DNA from: Pandoraea sp.
Lineage (GTDB): Bacteria > Pseudomonadota > Gammaproteobacteria > Burkholderiales > Burkholderiaceae
Direction of reading: 5' to 3'
DNA length: 64,000 bases
NCBI RefSeq assembly: GCF_004297875.1
Contig: NZ_SCSK01000001.1
Coordinates: 62,001 to 126,000 of the forward strand
In this document: positions 46,367 through 56,970 of the stretch, in pieces
Position numbering within the stretch: the first letter of the stretch is position 1
Layout: every line of letters begins with the position of its first letter
The notes under the pieces: model-generated
The model's database searches: none
Told to the model about the DNA's origin: nothing
What the model saw: only the letters and a program-made list of their open reading frames with translations
Program-made: the position numbers and the translations under genes

Positions 46367-47658
46367 TCGGGTAGCGTCTCGTTATCGGTGGATAGGTCCG
46401 GTGAGTCCGGGCGCGACCTGGGCGTCATCGGCAGACGCAATTCGGCGCGCGTGCCCAGCGGACGGTTCTCGTGCAGCGCCAGTGTGCCGCCCAGCCGCGC
46501 CACACTCGCAAATGCCAGGTACAGCCCCATGCCGTGGCCGCCGTGGCTGCTCACCACCGGAGCCGTGCCGAGTTGGGTGCGCAGCAGCGGATGAATGCCC
46601 GGCCCACGATCGATAACATGGAAGACCAGGCCGGAGCTGCTCAGTTCGCAGCCGAGCACGACGTGCGAGGGGCAGACCGTTGCTGCATTATCGAGCAGAA
46701 TCGTCAGAATTTGTCCGACCTGCACGGTATCGTCGACCGGCGCACTCAGTGTACGCGGCAGCTTCAGCGTGAATTCCACATTGGGATGGCGCAGCCGCCA
46801 TTGCTCGACGAACGCCGGCAGCCAGACCTGCACCGATTGGCGCACGGACGCCGCCGCGCGCGCCTGAACATGGCCGATCGCCCCCTTGCACAGCGCGATC
46901 TGCTGCTCCAGCGTCTCCAGGTCGGCGTCGAACGGCTTCAGTTCCGGGTTGGTGCGCATCTCGTCGCGCAACTCGCCGATCACCACCGCCATGGTCGACA
47001 ATGGCGTGCCGAGTTCATGCGCGACACTGGCTGCCTGCGAGCCGAGCGCGGCCATCCGCTCGTCGCGCAGCAGGCGCTGCTCGGCGGCCGAGAGTTGGGC
47101 ATCCCGGGTGCGCAGGGCGCCCGACATGCGCGAGACGAACCACGTGATCAACAGCACGCTGATGACGAAATTGACCCACAGACCGGCCAGGTGCAACGTC
47201 ATCAGATCGGCCGGATAGTCCAGATTCAGGGGCACATAGGCGACGCTCAGAATCCCGTAGGCGGTCAGCGACAGCAGCGCCAGCAGCGCCGCATAGCGCC
47301 ATGGCAATACCGCCGCGGCAATCGCCAGTCCGGGCAGATAGAGCGAGACGAACGGGTTGGTCGCGCCGCCCGAGAAGAACAGCAGGACCGACAGCGCGCC
47401 GATGTCCACCAGCAGATGGCCCATCAATTCCACGTCGGTATCGCGGCCGAGCTTGCCGGCGGTGAATTGCATGCGCACCCATGTCAGCCCGTTGAAAGCC
47501 ACCTCCAGGGCGATCACCACCAGCATTGGCGTGAGCGGGAAGTGGGCGCCCAGTCCCTCGCGGGCGACGAAGATGGCAATGAGCTGGCCGGCAATCGACA
47601 GGCAGCGCAGCCAGAACAGCTGGGCGAGGTTGGTGCGTCCGGAGGGAAACAGTTTCAT
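46363..47658 (-). CDS. regB: RegB/PrrB-type redox sensor histidine kinase
   Basis: 431-residue inner-membrane kinase from ATG 47658 with six hydrophobic segments in residues 15-190. The motif GGATNPFVSLYLPG (about residue 100) is the RegB quinone-binding signature. The H-box VAHELGTPLSTM (about 225) and a single cysteine in QQIALCKGAIG (about 270) match the redox-active region of RegB. ATP-binding motifs are DNAAT, DRGPGI and GHGMGLYL. It is upstream of and coupled to the RegA-like gene. Confidence 0.9.
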   Translation of the reverse strand: MKLFPSGRTNLAQLFWLRCLSIAGQLIAIFVAREGLGAHFPLTPMLVVIALEVAFNGLTWVRMQFTAGKLGRDTDVELMGHLLVDIGALSVLLFFSGGATNPFVSLYLPGLAIAAAVLPWRYAALLALLSLTAYGILSVAYVPLNLDYPADLMTLHLAGLWVNFVISVLLITWFVSRMSGALRTRDAQLSAAEQRLLRDERMAALGSQAASVAHELGTPLSTMAVVIGELRDEMRTNPELKPFDADLETLEQQIALCKGAIGHVQARAAASVRQSVQVWLPAFVEQWRLRHPNVEFTLKLPRTLSAPVDDTVQVGQILTILLDNAATVCPSHVVLGCELSSSGLVFHVIDRGPGIHPLLRTQLGTAPVVSSHGGHGMGLYLAFASVARLGGTLALHENRPLGTRAELRLPMTPRSRPDSPDLSTDNETLPE

Positions 47659-47824
47659 GGCGGCGAGTTTACCGCGCAGGGAGCGCGACAAACTGCGACA
47701 CTATGCCACATTGGCGCAGGCTGTCGCGCGCGGGCGTAGACTATGGAACGAGCATGCCCCTATGCGAGCCGATGGCTGGGACGCCTGGGGCGGCAGCGAT
47801 GGTCCTGTCCGGATCGTAATCATC

Positions 47825-48049
47825 ATGGCCAACAAAACGCTCGGTACTCGCCAGAAACTGGTATTTCGCGATGGGCAGCAAAAGCGCGTCAGCCCGCCGC
47901 GCAAGCAGGCCCCCGTGCCTGGTCCGCCCGCATCGCCGTGGCGCACGGGCACACCGCACAATGCCGGCGCCGGCCCGCGGCAGGGCGCCAATCGGCGCCT
48001 GTGTCCGTGGCTGCCGGCCGCAAGCAAGGACGACGTGCCGCAAGATTGA
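47825..48049 (+). CDS. Possible small basic protein
   Basis: 74 codons from ATG 47825 to TGA 48047-48049. The protein is Pro/Arg/Lys/Gly-rich with no domain (MANKTLGTRQKLVFRDGQQK at the start). It lies alone in the 412-bp gap between the RegB-like kinase and the CWC-type gene. No good ribosome site is seen, and an antisense frame is also open, so it may not be translated. No other gene seen in this interval. Confidence 0.35.
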   Translation: MANKTLGTRQKLVFRDGQQKRVSPPRKQAPVPGPPASPWRTGTPHNAGAGPRQGANRRLCPWLPAASKDDVPQD

Positions 48050-48070
48050 GCGCCGCGCGCGGATCGGCCG

Positions 48071-48259
48071 TCACCGCCCGTTACGTATGGCGGCGGCCTG
48101 CGCCGCGCTCAGGCACGCAGGGCACAGGCAGCGGTCATATTCGCCCAGTTGTTCGCGCGGCAGATGCGGCGCGGTATAACACCAGCATCGCGCGGCGCCC
48201 TGCGCATGCCCGCAACTCACCGGCGCGCCGCAACGGGGGCAGTCGGCCGGTGTCGCCAT
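48071..48259 (-). CDS. Cysteine-rich CWC-type protein
   Basis: 62 residues from ATG 48259 (a GTG at 48292 would add 11). It has CPRCGAPVSC, ARCWCYTAPHLP and RCLCPACLSAAQ, matching the small cysteine-rich CWC family thought to bind metal. It follows the anti-sigma gene on the same strand, so it may be in the same transcript. Function unknown. Confidence 0.75.
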   Translation of the reverse strand: MATPADCPRCGAPVSCGHAQGAARCWCYTAPHLPREQLGEYDRCLCPACLSAAQAAAIRNGR

Positions 48260-48294
48260 GCCATCGCGATTGCCTTGGGTAGCGCGCGGCACGG

Positions 48295-48480
48295 TCAGTC
48301 ATCCTGGCCGAGTTGGCGCATGGCGCGGCGCAGCAGGCGCATCTGCCTGTTGAAGATCGTGCAGGCGTCGCAAATCACCAGGTGCGCCCGCAGCCGCACA
48401 CGCTCGAAGCTACCGAGTTGGCGATCCATGCGCTCGATCACCAGACGGTGTGCTTGATGGCAAGTCAATTTGAATTTCAT
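48295..48480 (-). CDS. Zinc-finger anti-sigma factor (short, soluble)
   Basis: 61 residues from ATG 48480. The pattern HQAHRLVIERMD ... RAHLVICDACTIFNRQ is the HxxxCxxC zinc-binding anti-sigma module. There is no transmembrane segment, so it would act in the cytoplasm on the sigma factor encoded 17 bp upstream. ChrR/RsrA-like redox or metal sensing is possible but not shown. Confidence 0.82.
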   Translation of the reverse strand: MKFKLTCHQAHRLVIERMDRQLGSFERVRLRAHLVICDACTIFNRQMRLLRRAMRQLGQDD

Positions 48481-48496
48481 CGGCAACCCCCAGGCG

Positions 48497-49066
48497 TTAA
48501 GCGCTTTGACCCAGCCAGTTCAGATCGAGACACTCGCGCAGCCGCATGCGTGCCCGGTAGAGCATGACCCAAACATGAGTCGTACTCACGCCCAGCTCCT
48601 TACAGATTTCGTCGGTGTCGAGTTCGAGCCACTCCCGCATCATGAACACCCGCCCGGTCTTGGCGGGCAGCTTCTCGACACACAACTCCAGGATCTCGAA
48701 AAACTGCTTTTGCCGCAATACGGCGTCCGGATCGCCCCAGTCTCGCGGCTTATCGCGGAAGTGCCCGGTGGTGTCGAACAGCGCGTCGAACAGTTCGTCG
48801 TCGGTGCGCTCGTCGTCGGCCCCGGCGTGCGACAGCGAGATTTCCCGCGCGCCGGCGCGCAGTGCGTCGATGATCTTGTGCTTGAGAATGCCTGTCAGAT
48901 ACGTCTTGAGCGACGATTGGCCGGCAAAGCGATCGGGCCGCTCGAGCGCGGCGATCAGTGTTTCCTGCACCACGTCCTCGGCCATCGCGTCGTTGCGCAG
49001 CTGCAGCCGCGCAAACTTCAGCAGTGGCGTACGCAGTGTTTCCAGTTCGGCGGTATCGACCGTCAT
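48497..49066 (-). CDS. ECF-type sigma factor
   Basis: 189-residue sigma-70 family factor from ATG 49066. Region 2 (LLKFARLQLRNDAMAEDVVQ ... FAGQSSLKTYLTGILKHKII) and region 4 (KLPAKTGRVFMMREWLELDT ... LGVSTTHVWVMLYRARMRLR) are clear; region 3 is missing as expected. The co-encoded zinc-finger anti-sigma suggests a stress-responsive pair. Target genes not known; a self-promoter should lie in 49067-49200. Confidence 0.92.
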   Translation of the reverse strand: MTVDTAELETLRTPLLKFARLQLRNDAMAEDVVQETLIAALERPDRFAGQSSLKTYLTGILKHKIIDALRAGAREISLSHAGADDERTDDELFDALFDTTGHFRDKPRDWGDPDAVLRQKQFFEILELCVEKLPAKTGRVFMMREWLELDTDEICKELGVSTTHVWVMLYRARMRLRECLDLNWLGQSA

Positions 49067-49128
49067 GCCGATGCTCTCGGGTTCATGTGTCCGGCGCCAT
49101 GCCGGCTGGTTCGGGCTTGCGGCCCTAA

Positions 49129-50831
<1,703 letters not shown>

Positions 50832-50843
50832 CAGGAGCGCATC

Positions 50844-51593
50844 GTGACCCCGTCCCGCCGCTGTTCCCGTTCTCGCCCGCAGAATCCCGCGCGAGGGTCC
50901 GCCGGCCCGGTCTGGCTGTTCGATCTGGACAACACGCTGCACCACGCTTCGCACGCGATTTTTCCGCGCATCAACGCCGGCATGACCGCCTACATCGTCG
51001 AGCGCCTGGGTATCGAGGTCGATCTCGCCAATCATCTGCGCGTCGAATATACGCGGCGCTACGGCGCCACGCTGTTGGGGCTGGTTCGCCACCACGGCGT
51101 CGACGCGCACGATTTTCTCGCGGCAGTTCACGATTTTCCCGATCTGAGCGCGCTGCTGCGTGCCGAGCGCGGGTTGGTACGCCACCTGCGTGCGCTACCC
51201 GGGCGTAAGTATGTGCTCACCAATGGTCCGCGGGACTATGCCGAAGCCATACTGCGGGAAATCGGCATCAGCCATGTGTTCGAACGCTGCATCAGCATCG
51301 AGCAGATGCGCGATCGCAGCGCCTGGCGAGCCAAGCCCGACCCGAAAATGATGCGCCGCCTGCTGGCGCGCGAACGGCTGCGCGCCGCGCATGTCTGGCT
51401 GGTCGAAGACACACGCTCCCATCTGAAGAATTACCGGGCGCAGGGCTTGCGCACGGTCTGGGTGACCGGCTACCTGCCGGAAAAGAGCGGTCTTGGTGCG
51501 ACTAACCGGCGCAGTGGGCGCCCACATTATGTGGATATCAAAGTACAATCACTCAAAACATTGAAAAAATGCCCGATTCGCGTCGCCCGCTGA
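50844..51593 (+). CDS. HAD-family pyrimidine 5'-nucleotidase
   Basis: 249 residues from GTG 50844 with CAGGAG upstream. HAD motif I FDLDNTLHH, motif II VLTNGPRDY, and motif III/IV AKPDPKMMRRLL ... VWLVEDTRSHLKN identify a HAD-IA phosphatase of the Phm8/SDT1-like group. It probably dephosphorylates pyrimidine nucleotides or a related phosphate ester. Typical Burkholderiales order argB-(this)-slmA. The C-terminal 25 residues are basic and extra to the fold. Confidence 0.87.
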   Translation: MTPSRRCSRSRPQNPARGSAGPVWLFDLDNTLHHASHAIFPRINAGMTAYIVERLGIEVDLANHLRVEYTRRYGATLLGLVRHHGVDAHDFLAAVHDFPDLSALLRAERGLVRHLRALPGRKYVLTNGPRDYAEAILREIGISHVFERCISIEQMRDRSAWRAKPDPKMMRRLLARERLRAAHVWLVEDTRSHLKNYRAQGLRTVWVTGYLPEKSGLGATNRRSGRPHYVDIKVQSLKTLKKCPIRVAR

Positions 51594-51686
51594 TGTAGTG
51601 CCATCCGTCCGCCGAGGGGCGGCGCGGCATCAGGGCGGACAGCGCAGGGGCATCGACAAAAATTGTTACTTTATCCAGACCAGCCA

Positions 51687-52325
51687 ATGCCACCGGAAGT
51701 CACGCCCACCGAAGCCGCTTCACCCTCCGTTCCCATGCCCGCCAAGGTGCCGCGCCCCAAACCGGGAGAGCGACGCGTCAAAGTATTGCAAACGCTCGCG
51801 GCCATGCTCGAGCAGCCCAAGAGCGAGAAAATCACCACGGCCGCGCTGGCGGCCCGGCTCGAGGTGTCCGAGGCCGCGCTGTATCGGCACTTCGCCAGCA
51901 AGGCGCAGATGTTCGAGGGCCTGATCGAATTCATCGAGCAGTCGATTTTCAGTCTCATCAATCAGATCTCGACGCAACGTGAGGCGGGCGCCGAGCAGGC
52001 GCACGCCATCGTGCTGATGCTGCTCGGTTTTGCCGAGAAAAATCCCGGCATGACGCGGGTGCTGACCGGCGAGGCGCTGGTCGGAGAACACGAGCGGCTG
52101 CAGGAGCGCATCAATCAATTGCTCGATCGCATCGAGACGTCGCTCAAGCAGGTGCTGCGCCTGGCAGCCGCTCAGGCGGGCACGCCCGACGACGGCGACG
52201 CGGCCTCGCGCGCCAATTTGCTGGTCAGCTACGCGCTGGGGCGCTGGCACCGCTACGCCAAGAGCGGCTTCAAGCGTGCGCCCAGCGAATCGGCCGAGGC
52301 GCAGGTCGCGATCCTGTTGCGCTGA
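51687..52325 (+). CDS. slmA: Nucleoid occlusion factor SlmA
   Basis: 212-residue TetR-fold protein that binds specific chromosomal sites and blocks FtsZ assembly over DNA. DNA-binding part LQTLAAMLEQPKSEKITTAA then LAARLEVSEAALYRHFASKAQMF; the all-helical ligand/FtsZ domain follows. ATG 51687 is chosen over 51663. The Pro-rich first 28 residues extend the fold. Next to the argB-HAD pair as in relatives. Confidence 0.92.
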   Translation: MPPEVTPTEAASPSVPMPAKVPRPKPGERRVKVLQTLAAMLEQPKSEKITTAALAARLEVSEAALYRHFASKAQMFEGLIEFIEQSIFSLINQISTQREAGAEQAHAIVLMLLGFAEKNPGMTRVLTGEALVGEHERLQERINQLLDRIETSLKQVLRLAAAQAGTPDDGDAASRANLLVSYALGRWHRYAKSGFKRAPSESAEAQVAILLR

Positions 52326-52426
52326 GTGTGCGGCGCTGCAAGCGCCCCGACGACGCGTTATACTTGCCGCGGGTTATGCCGGCGTCGCGGCACGATGGTT
52401 CGACGCCTGGCCGGCATTTCACGGAT

Positions 52427-52509
52427 TGCGCGCCGATTTGGTGACTCGCTTGCGGGCGCGCGGACTCCTGTCGCAAGACCGGATTTCATATAAATGCGGC
52501 TAAAGAGGT
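52427..52509 (+). promoter_or_regulatory. Candidate SAM-II riboswitch upstream of metX
   Basis: P1 stem GCGCGCC (52428-52434) / GGCGCGC (52455-52461) encloses a loop starting GATTTGG and ending TTGCG, as in SAM-II RNAs. The 3' part ATAAATG, then GGCTAAAGAGG (52489-52508), matches the conserved pseudoknot strand AUAAAUGnnGCUAAAnAGG. A 25-nt insertion separates P1 from that strand. Position before a methionine-synthesis gene supports the call; the start codon is 68 bp away. Confidence 0.7.
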
Positions 52510-52576
52510 TGCCGGCGCTCATTCCCGATGTCGCCAGTCGATCGACCCCTTTGTGCCGCCCTTCGGACAAGCATTT

Positions 52577-53746
52577 ATGGAATCGTCGATCGGCATCGTT
52601 ACGCCGCAAAGCATGCATTTCGCCGAGCCCCTGCCGTTGCAGAACGGCAGCACGCTGGCCGGCTACGACCTTACCGTGGAAACCTACGGCGAACTCAACG
52701 CCGCGCGCAGCAATGCCGTGCTGGTATGCCATGCGCTCAATGCCTCCCATCACGTCGCCGGGCGCTATAGCGATGACCCCAAAACGGCTGGCTGGTGGGA
52801 CAACATGGTCGGCCCCGGCAAGCCGCTCGACACCAATCGTTTCTTCGTCATCGGGGTCAACAACCTGGGTTCGTGCTTCGGCTCGACCGGCCCGATGAGC
52901 CTGGACCCGACGACCGGCAAGCCCTATGGCGCGAGTTTCCCGCTGGTGACCGTGGAGGACTGGGTCAACGCGCAGGCGCGCGTGGCCGACGCGTTCGGCA
53001 TCGAGCGCTTTGCCGCGGTCATGGGCGGCAGCCTCGGGGGCATGCAGGCGATGGCGTGGAGCATCATGTACCCGGAGCGGGTCGGGCACTGCCTGGTGAT
53101 CGCCTCGACGCCCAAACTCTCGGCGCAGAACATCGCCTTCAATGAAGTCGCGCGTTCGGCGATTCTGTCCGATCCGGACTTTCACGGCGGCGACTACTAT
53201 GCCCATGGCGTGGTGCCGCGCCGCGGCCTGCGCGTGGCGCGCATGATCGGGCACATCACCTATCTGTCCGATGAAGACATGGCGGTCAAATTCGGCCGCT
53301 CGCTGCAGCGCGCCGAAGCGCTGGCCGACGGCGCCGCGGTCGAGCGCGACGGCTACAAGTTCAGTTTCGACGTCGAGTTCGAAGTGGAGTCGTACCTGCG
53401 CTACCAGGGCGACAAGTTTGCCGAGTATTTCGATGCCAACACCTATTTGCTGATCACCCGCGCGCTCGATTACTTCGATCCGGCACGCGCCTACGGCGGC
53501 GACCTGTCGCGCGCGCTGGCGCATACCACCGCCAAATATCTGGTGGTGTCGTTCGCCACCGATTGGCGTTTTGCTCCCGCGCGCTCGCGCGAAATCGTCA
53601 AGGCGCTGCTCGACCATCGGCACCAGGTGAGCTATGCCGAGATCGACGCGCCCCATGGCCACGACGCCTTCCTGCTGACCGATCCGCGCTACCACAACCT
53701 CGTGCGCGCCTATTACGAACGCATCGCCACGGAGGTCGGCGCATGA
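52577..53746 (+). CDS. metX: Homoserine O-acyltransferase MetX
   Basis: 389-residue alpha/beta-hydrolase-fold enzyme acylating homoserine (acetyl or succinyl donor) in methionine synthesis. [26 protein letters not shown] with the nucleophilic serine (about residue 155), and the acid/His pair in FATDWRF and [10 protein letters not shown] are clear. Start ATG 52577 chosen; an upstream in-frame GTG at 52553 exists. Overlaps metW by 4 bp. Burkholderiales MetX enzymes often use succinyl-CoA, which cannot be read directly here. Confidence 0.95.
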   Translation: MESSIGIVTPQSMHFAEPLPLQNGSTLAGYDLTVETYGELNAARSNAVLVCHALNASHHVAGRYSDDPKTAGWWDNMVGPGKPLDTNRFFVIGVNNLGSCFGSTGPMSLDPTTGKPYGASFPLVTVEDWVNAQARVADAFGIERFAAVMGGSLGGMQAMAWSIMYPERVGHCLVIASTPKLSAQNIAFNEVARSAILSDPDFHGGDYYAHGVVPRRGLRVARMIGHITYLSDEDMAVKFGRSLQRAEALADGAAVERDGYKFSFDVEFEVESYLRYQGDKFAEYFDANTYLLITRALDYFDPARAYGGDLSRALAHTTAKYLVVSFATDWRFAPARSREIVKALLDHRHQVSYAEIDAPHGHDAFLLTDPRYHNLVRAYYERIATEVGA

Positions 53747-54375
53747 ATGCAATCGCTACTAACCTGGCGCCGCACAGCAGCCTGCAAGGGCTCACGCCGC
53801 GTAACGACTTTCGCGTCATCGCGCGCTGGATCCAGCCCGGCTCGCAAGTGCTCGATCTGGGCTGCGGCGACGGCTCGCTGCTGCGTTTTCTGACCGACGA
53901 ACTCGATGTCAGCGGCTACGGCGTCGAGATCAACGATGCCGGCGTGCTGGCCAGCGCGCAAAAGGGTATCAACGTGATCCAGCAGGACATGGAAGGCGGC
54001 CTTGCTTTGTTCGAAGACCAAAGTTTCGACATGGTGATCCTGTCGCAAACGCTGCAAACCATTCACCGCACCGCCGATATCCTGCGCGAGACGGTGCGCG
54101 TCGGGCGCGAGGCGATCGTCTCGTTCCCGAACTTCGGCTACTGGCCGCATCGCCTCGCCGTGCTGCGCGGGCGTATGCCGGTATCGAAAAGCCTGCCGTT
54201 CCAGTGGCACAACACGCCCAACGTTCGGGTGCTGACGATTCGCGATTTCGAGGCGCTGGCGCCCGAGGTCGGCGTTCGCATTCTCGACCGCGCGGTGCTG
54301 CATGATGGGCAGTCGGTGAATTGGGGTGCCAATTGGCGTGGTAGTCTTGCGGTCTATCGCGTCAAGCGCAGCTGA
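53743..54375 (+). CDS. metW: Methionine biosynthesis protein MetW
   Basis: 210-residue class I methyltransferase-like protein found with metX; together they are needed for full homoserine acyltransferase activity in some species. Motif [15 protein letters not shown] (about residue 40) binds SAM, then [24 protein letters not shown] and [12 protein letters not shown]. Begins inside the metX stop (ATGA). Confidence 0.94.
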   Translation: MNAIATNLAPHSSLQGLTPRNDFRVIARWIQPGSQVLDLGCGDGSLLRFLTDELDVSGYGVEINDAGVLASAQKGINVIQQDMEGGLALFEDQSFDMVILSQTLQTIHRTADILRETVRVGREAIVSFPNFGYWPHRLAVLRGRMPVSKSLPFQWHNTPNVRVLTIRDFEALAPEVGVRILDRAVLHDGQSVNWGANWRGSLAVYRVKRS

Positions 54376-54434
54376 GCATCGGGCGGGCGGCCCGGCCGGC
54401 GCCGCCGCGCACGCCTCATCCACGAGCCGTCTTC

Positions 54435-55715
54435 ATGTCGACACCCACATCTGATTCGCTCACGCCCAGCGGCTGGCGCGCCTATTTCAACATCCGCATG
54501 CTGATTTGCGTGGTGCTGGGATTTACCTCCGGCCTGCCGCTGTTTACCCTGATCAGCCTGGTGCAGGCGTGGCTGCGTTCGGAAGGAGTCAACCTCGAGG
54601 CGATCGGCCTGTTCGCGCTGATTCAGTTTCCCTATACGTGGAAGTTCCTCTGGTCGCCGCTGATGGACCGCTTCATGCCGAATTATCTCGGCTGGCGGCC
54701 CGGCAGGCGGCGCGGCTGGATGTTGCTCACACAGCTGCTGGTGGCCGGCACGATTGCCGTCATGGGGCTGTTCTCGCCACAGCAGAACATCTGGACGGTC
54801 GCCGCACTGGCGGCGGCGCTCGCCTTTTTCAGCGCCAGCGCCGATATCTCGATCGATGCCTACCGGCGAGAATTGCTGCCCGACCTCGAGCAAGGGTTGG
54901 GCACCGCCGTGCACGTCAATGCCTACAAGGTCGCCGGGCTGATACCAGGCTCGCTCGCGCTGATTCTGTCCGATCATCTGCCGTGGTCGCAGGTGTTTCT
55001 GATTACCGCGCTGTTCATGGTGCCGGGCATCATCATGACGCTGCTGGTGGCCGAGCCGAAGATCCAGGGGGCGCCGCCGCGCACGCTGCGCGAGGCGGTG
55101 ATTTTGCCGTTCAACGAATTCATCGGCCGCGCCGGCTGGCGGCAGGCGCTATATATCCTGGGCTTCATTTTTCTGTACAAGCTCGGCGACAGCATGGCGA
55201 CGTCGCTATCGACGTCGTTCTATCTCGACATCGGCTTCACGCGCACCGAGATCGGCGTGATTGCCAAAGCGACCGGCCTGTGGGCGAGCGTGGCCGGCGG
55301 CCTGATCGGCGGCGCCTGGCTGTTCAAGCTCGGTATCCATCGCGGCCTGTGGGTATTTGGCGTGGCCCAAATGATTTCCACGCTGGGGTTCGCATGGCTC
55401 GCGCATACCGGTCCGGATCTGTTCGGCCTGGGTGTGGTCATCGCTCTCGAGGCCTTTTGCGCCGGGCTGGGCACGGCCGCTTTCACCGCCTATATTGCGC
55501 GCACTACCGATCCGCGCTACACGGCCACGCAGTTTGCCCTTTTCACGAGCCTGGCATCGGTGCCGCGCACGTTTGCCAACGCCGGCACCGGTTACATCGT
55601 CGATGTCACCGGCTGGACTCACTTCTTCCTGATTTGCGCCGTGCTGGCGTTGCCCGGCATGCTGCTGCTGCCCAAGATCGCGCCGTGGGGCAAGGATCCC
55701 GATATCGACGGCTAG
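54435..55715 (+). CDS. ampG: AmpG-family muropeptide permease
   Basis: 426-residue MFS transporter with about 12 membrane segments. It opens MLICVVLGFTSGLPLFTLIS and has the conserved FPYTWKFLWSPLMDRF (about residue 60) and SADISIDAYRRELLP motifs of AmpG. It imports anhydro-muropeptides for peptidoglycan recycling and links to beta-lactamase induction. Located 59 bp after metW. Confidence 0.92.
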   Translation: MSTPTSDSLTPSGWRAYFNIRMLICVVLGFTSGLPLFTLISLVQAWLRSEGVNLEAIGLFALIQFPYTWKFLWSPLMDRFMPNYLGWRPGRRRGWMLLTQLLVAGTIAVMGLFSPQQNIWTVAALAAALAFFSASADISIDAYRRELLPDLEQGLGTAVHVNAYKVAGLIPGSLALILSDHLPWSQVFLITALFMVPGIIMTLLVAEPKIQGAPPRTLREAVILPFNEFIGRAGWRQALYILGFIFLYKLGDSMATSLSTSFYLDIGFTRTEIGVIAKATGLWASVAGGLIGGAWLFKLGIHRGLWVFGVAQMISTLGFAWLAHTGPDLFGLGVVIALEAFCAGLGTAAFTAYIARTTDPRYTATQFALFTSLASVPRTFANAGTGYIVDVTGWTHFFLICAVLALPGMLLLPKIAPWGKDPDIDG

Positions 55716-55730
55716 CGGGCCATGCCGCGC

Positions 55731-56408
55731 TCACTGCGCGCGCAGGCGCGCTTTGAGCCAAACGGCCAGCGCCGCGATCTCCTCGGCGCACACCGCATGC
55801 GGCATCGAGTAGGCGTGCCACGTCAGCGGATTGCCGCATTGGCGGGCAAACGCGGCGGCCTGCTCGCCCAGCGGCAGCGGCAATATCTCGTCCTGCGTGC
55901 CATGCGCGGCGAAAATCGGCGTGCCGCGATTGGCCTCGCTCAGCGCCTCGGTGATCAGATGCGGCGCCGGCAGGTAAGCCGACAGCGCGATAATGCCGGC
56001 CAGCGTCGCCGCATAGGTGAGCCCCGTCGTATAGGCCATCGCGCCGCCCTGCGAGAAGCCGGCCAGGAAGATCCTGTGGCTCGGGATGCCGCGCTCGTTC
56101 TCGCGCTCGATCAGGCGGCCAACGGCAGCACGCGAGGCCAGAATGCCGGCCTCGTCGACCCGCCGGTTCAGGCCCTCGAACGACAGAATGTCATACCATG
56201 CGCGCATCACGTAGCCGCCATTGCCTGTAACCGGAATCTGCGGCGCATGCGGAAACACGAAGCGCACCGCTGGCGCGTCGTCCAGCGCCAGCTCCGGCAC
56301 GAGCGGCACGAAGTCGTTGCCGTCGGCGCCCAGGCCATGCAGCCAGATTACCGCGAAAGCCGGGTTTGGCTCGGTTTCGATTTCGATGCAGGGCAGTAAG
56401 GTGCTCAT
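55731..56408 (-). CDS. Carboxylesterase / phospholipase-like alpha/beta hydrolase
   Basis: 225-residue small hydrolase of the acyl-protein thioesterase/carboxylesterase group. VIWLHGLGADGNDF holds the oxyanion loop, FLAGFSQGGAMAY the nucleophilic serine (about 118), and HGTQDEILP with MPHAVC the aspartate and histidine. No signal peptide. Convergent with ampG. Natural substrate unknown. Confidence 0.9.
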   Translation of the reverse strand: MSTLLPCIEIETEPNPAFAVIWLHGLGADGNDFVPLVPELALDDAPAVRFVFPHAPQIPVTGNGGYVMRAWYDILSFEGLNRRVDEAGILASRAAVGRLIERENERGIPSHRIFLAGFSQGGAMAYTTGLTYAATLAGIIALSAYLPAPHLITEALSEANRGTPIFAAHGTQDEILPLPLGEQAAAFARQCGNPLTWHAYSMPHAVCAEEIAALAVWLKARLRAQ

Positions 56409-56525
56409 GGTGTGGGCTCGCAGTTCTCGGGGTCAAAGGGCCGCTTTCGATCGGAGCGGCTGCCGACAAGATACCCGCTTCGTCGGGTAAAGGGCACCGC
56501 CTGTGTGGCGCAACCGGCCAGTGGC

Positions 56526-56900
56526 TCAGTCCGATGCGCCGTCACGGGCATCGACGTACACCCAGGCATCCTGGCCCGAGTCGAGCCTGACGCGTTCGCG
56601 CCGGTAGTCCGACACCTCGTAGGCATCGGCATGGGCCAGCTCCGCCGCGGTAATGGCGAACACCGTGCCGGGGACGCCGTCGGCCGCCAGCCCCGTGAAA
56701 CTGGCGATCGGGTGGTGGGTCTTGCCGCTGGTGGCGAGCACCGCCGCGTCGCGTATTTCCAGCAGGGTCAGCCGGTAGCCGGGCAACCGATCGGCCTGGC
56801 CGGCCAGCAGCCGCCCGAAAGTGGCGAGCTGCACGGCTTCCAACTGGAGCGTGCCGTAAGAAAACAAGTATTCAGTGGCTTGCGCGGGCGAAGCGGACAT
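56526..56900 (-). CDS. Gamma-glutamylcyclotransferase-like protein
   Basis: 124 residues from ATG 56900. AIG2/GGCT fold with LFSYGTLQLEAVQ at the start (substrate phosphate-binding-like loop) and a conserved glutamate in DAYEVSDYRR. This group cleaves gamma-glutamyl amines or amino acids. It lies on the minus strand between the esterase and the GntR regulator gene; the longer upstream frame is not family-like. Confidence 0.85.
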   Translation of the reverse strand: MSASPAQATEYLFSYGTLQLEAVQLATFGRLLAGQADRLPGYRLTLLEIRDAAVLATSGKTHHPIASFTGLAADGVPGTVFAITAAELAHADAYEVSDYRRERVRLDSGQDAWVYVDARDGASD

Positions 56901-56970
56901 GATGCGTACCTTGTGTGTGGGGAGTGCGGTGTTGCCGGACATGCGGGGTGGCCGGCGGCACGCGCATCGC

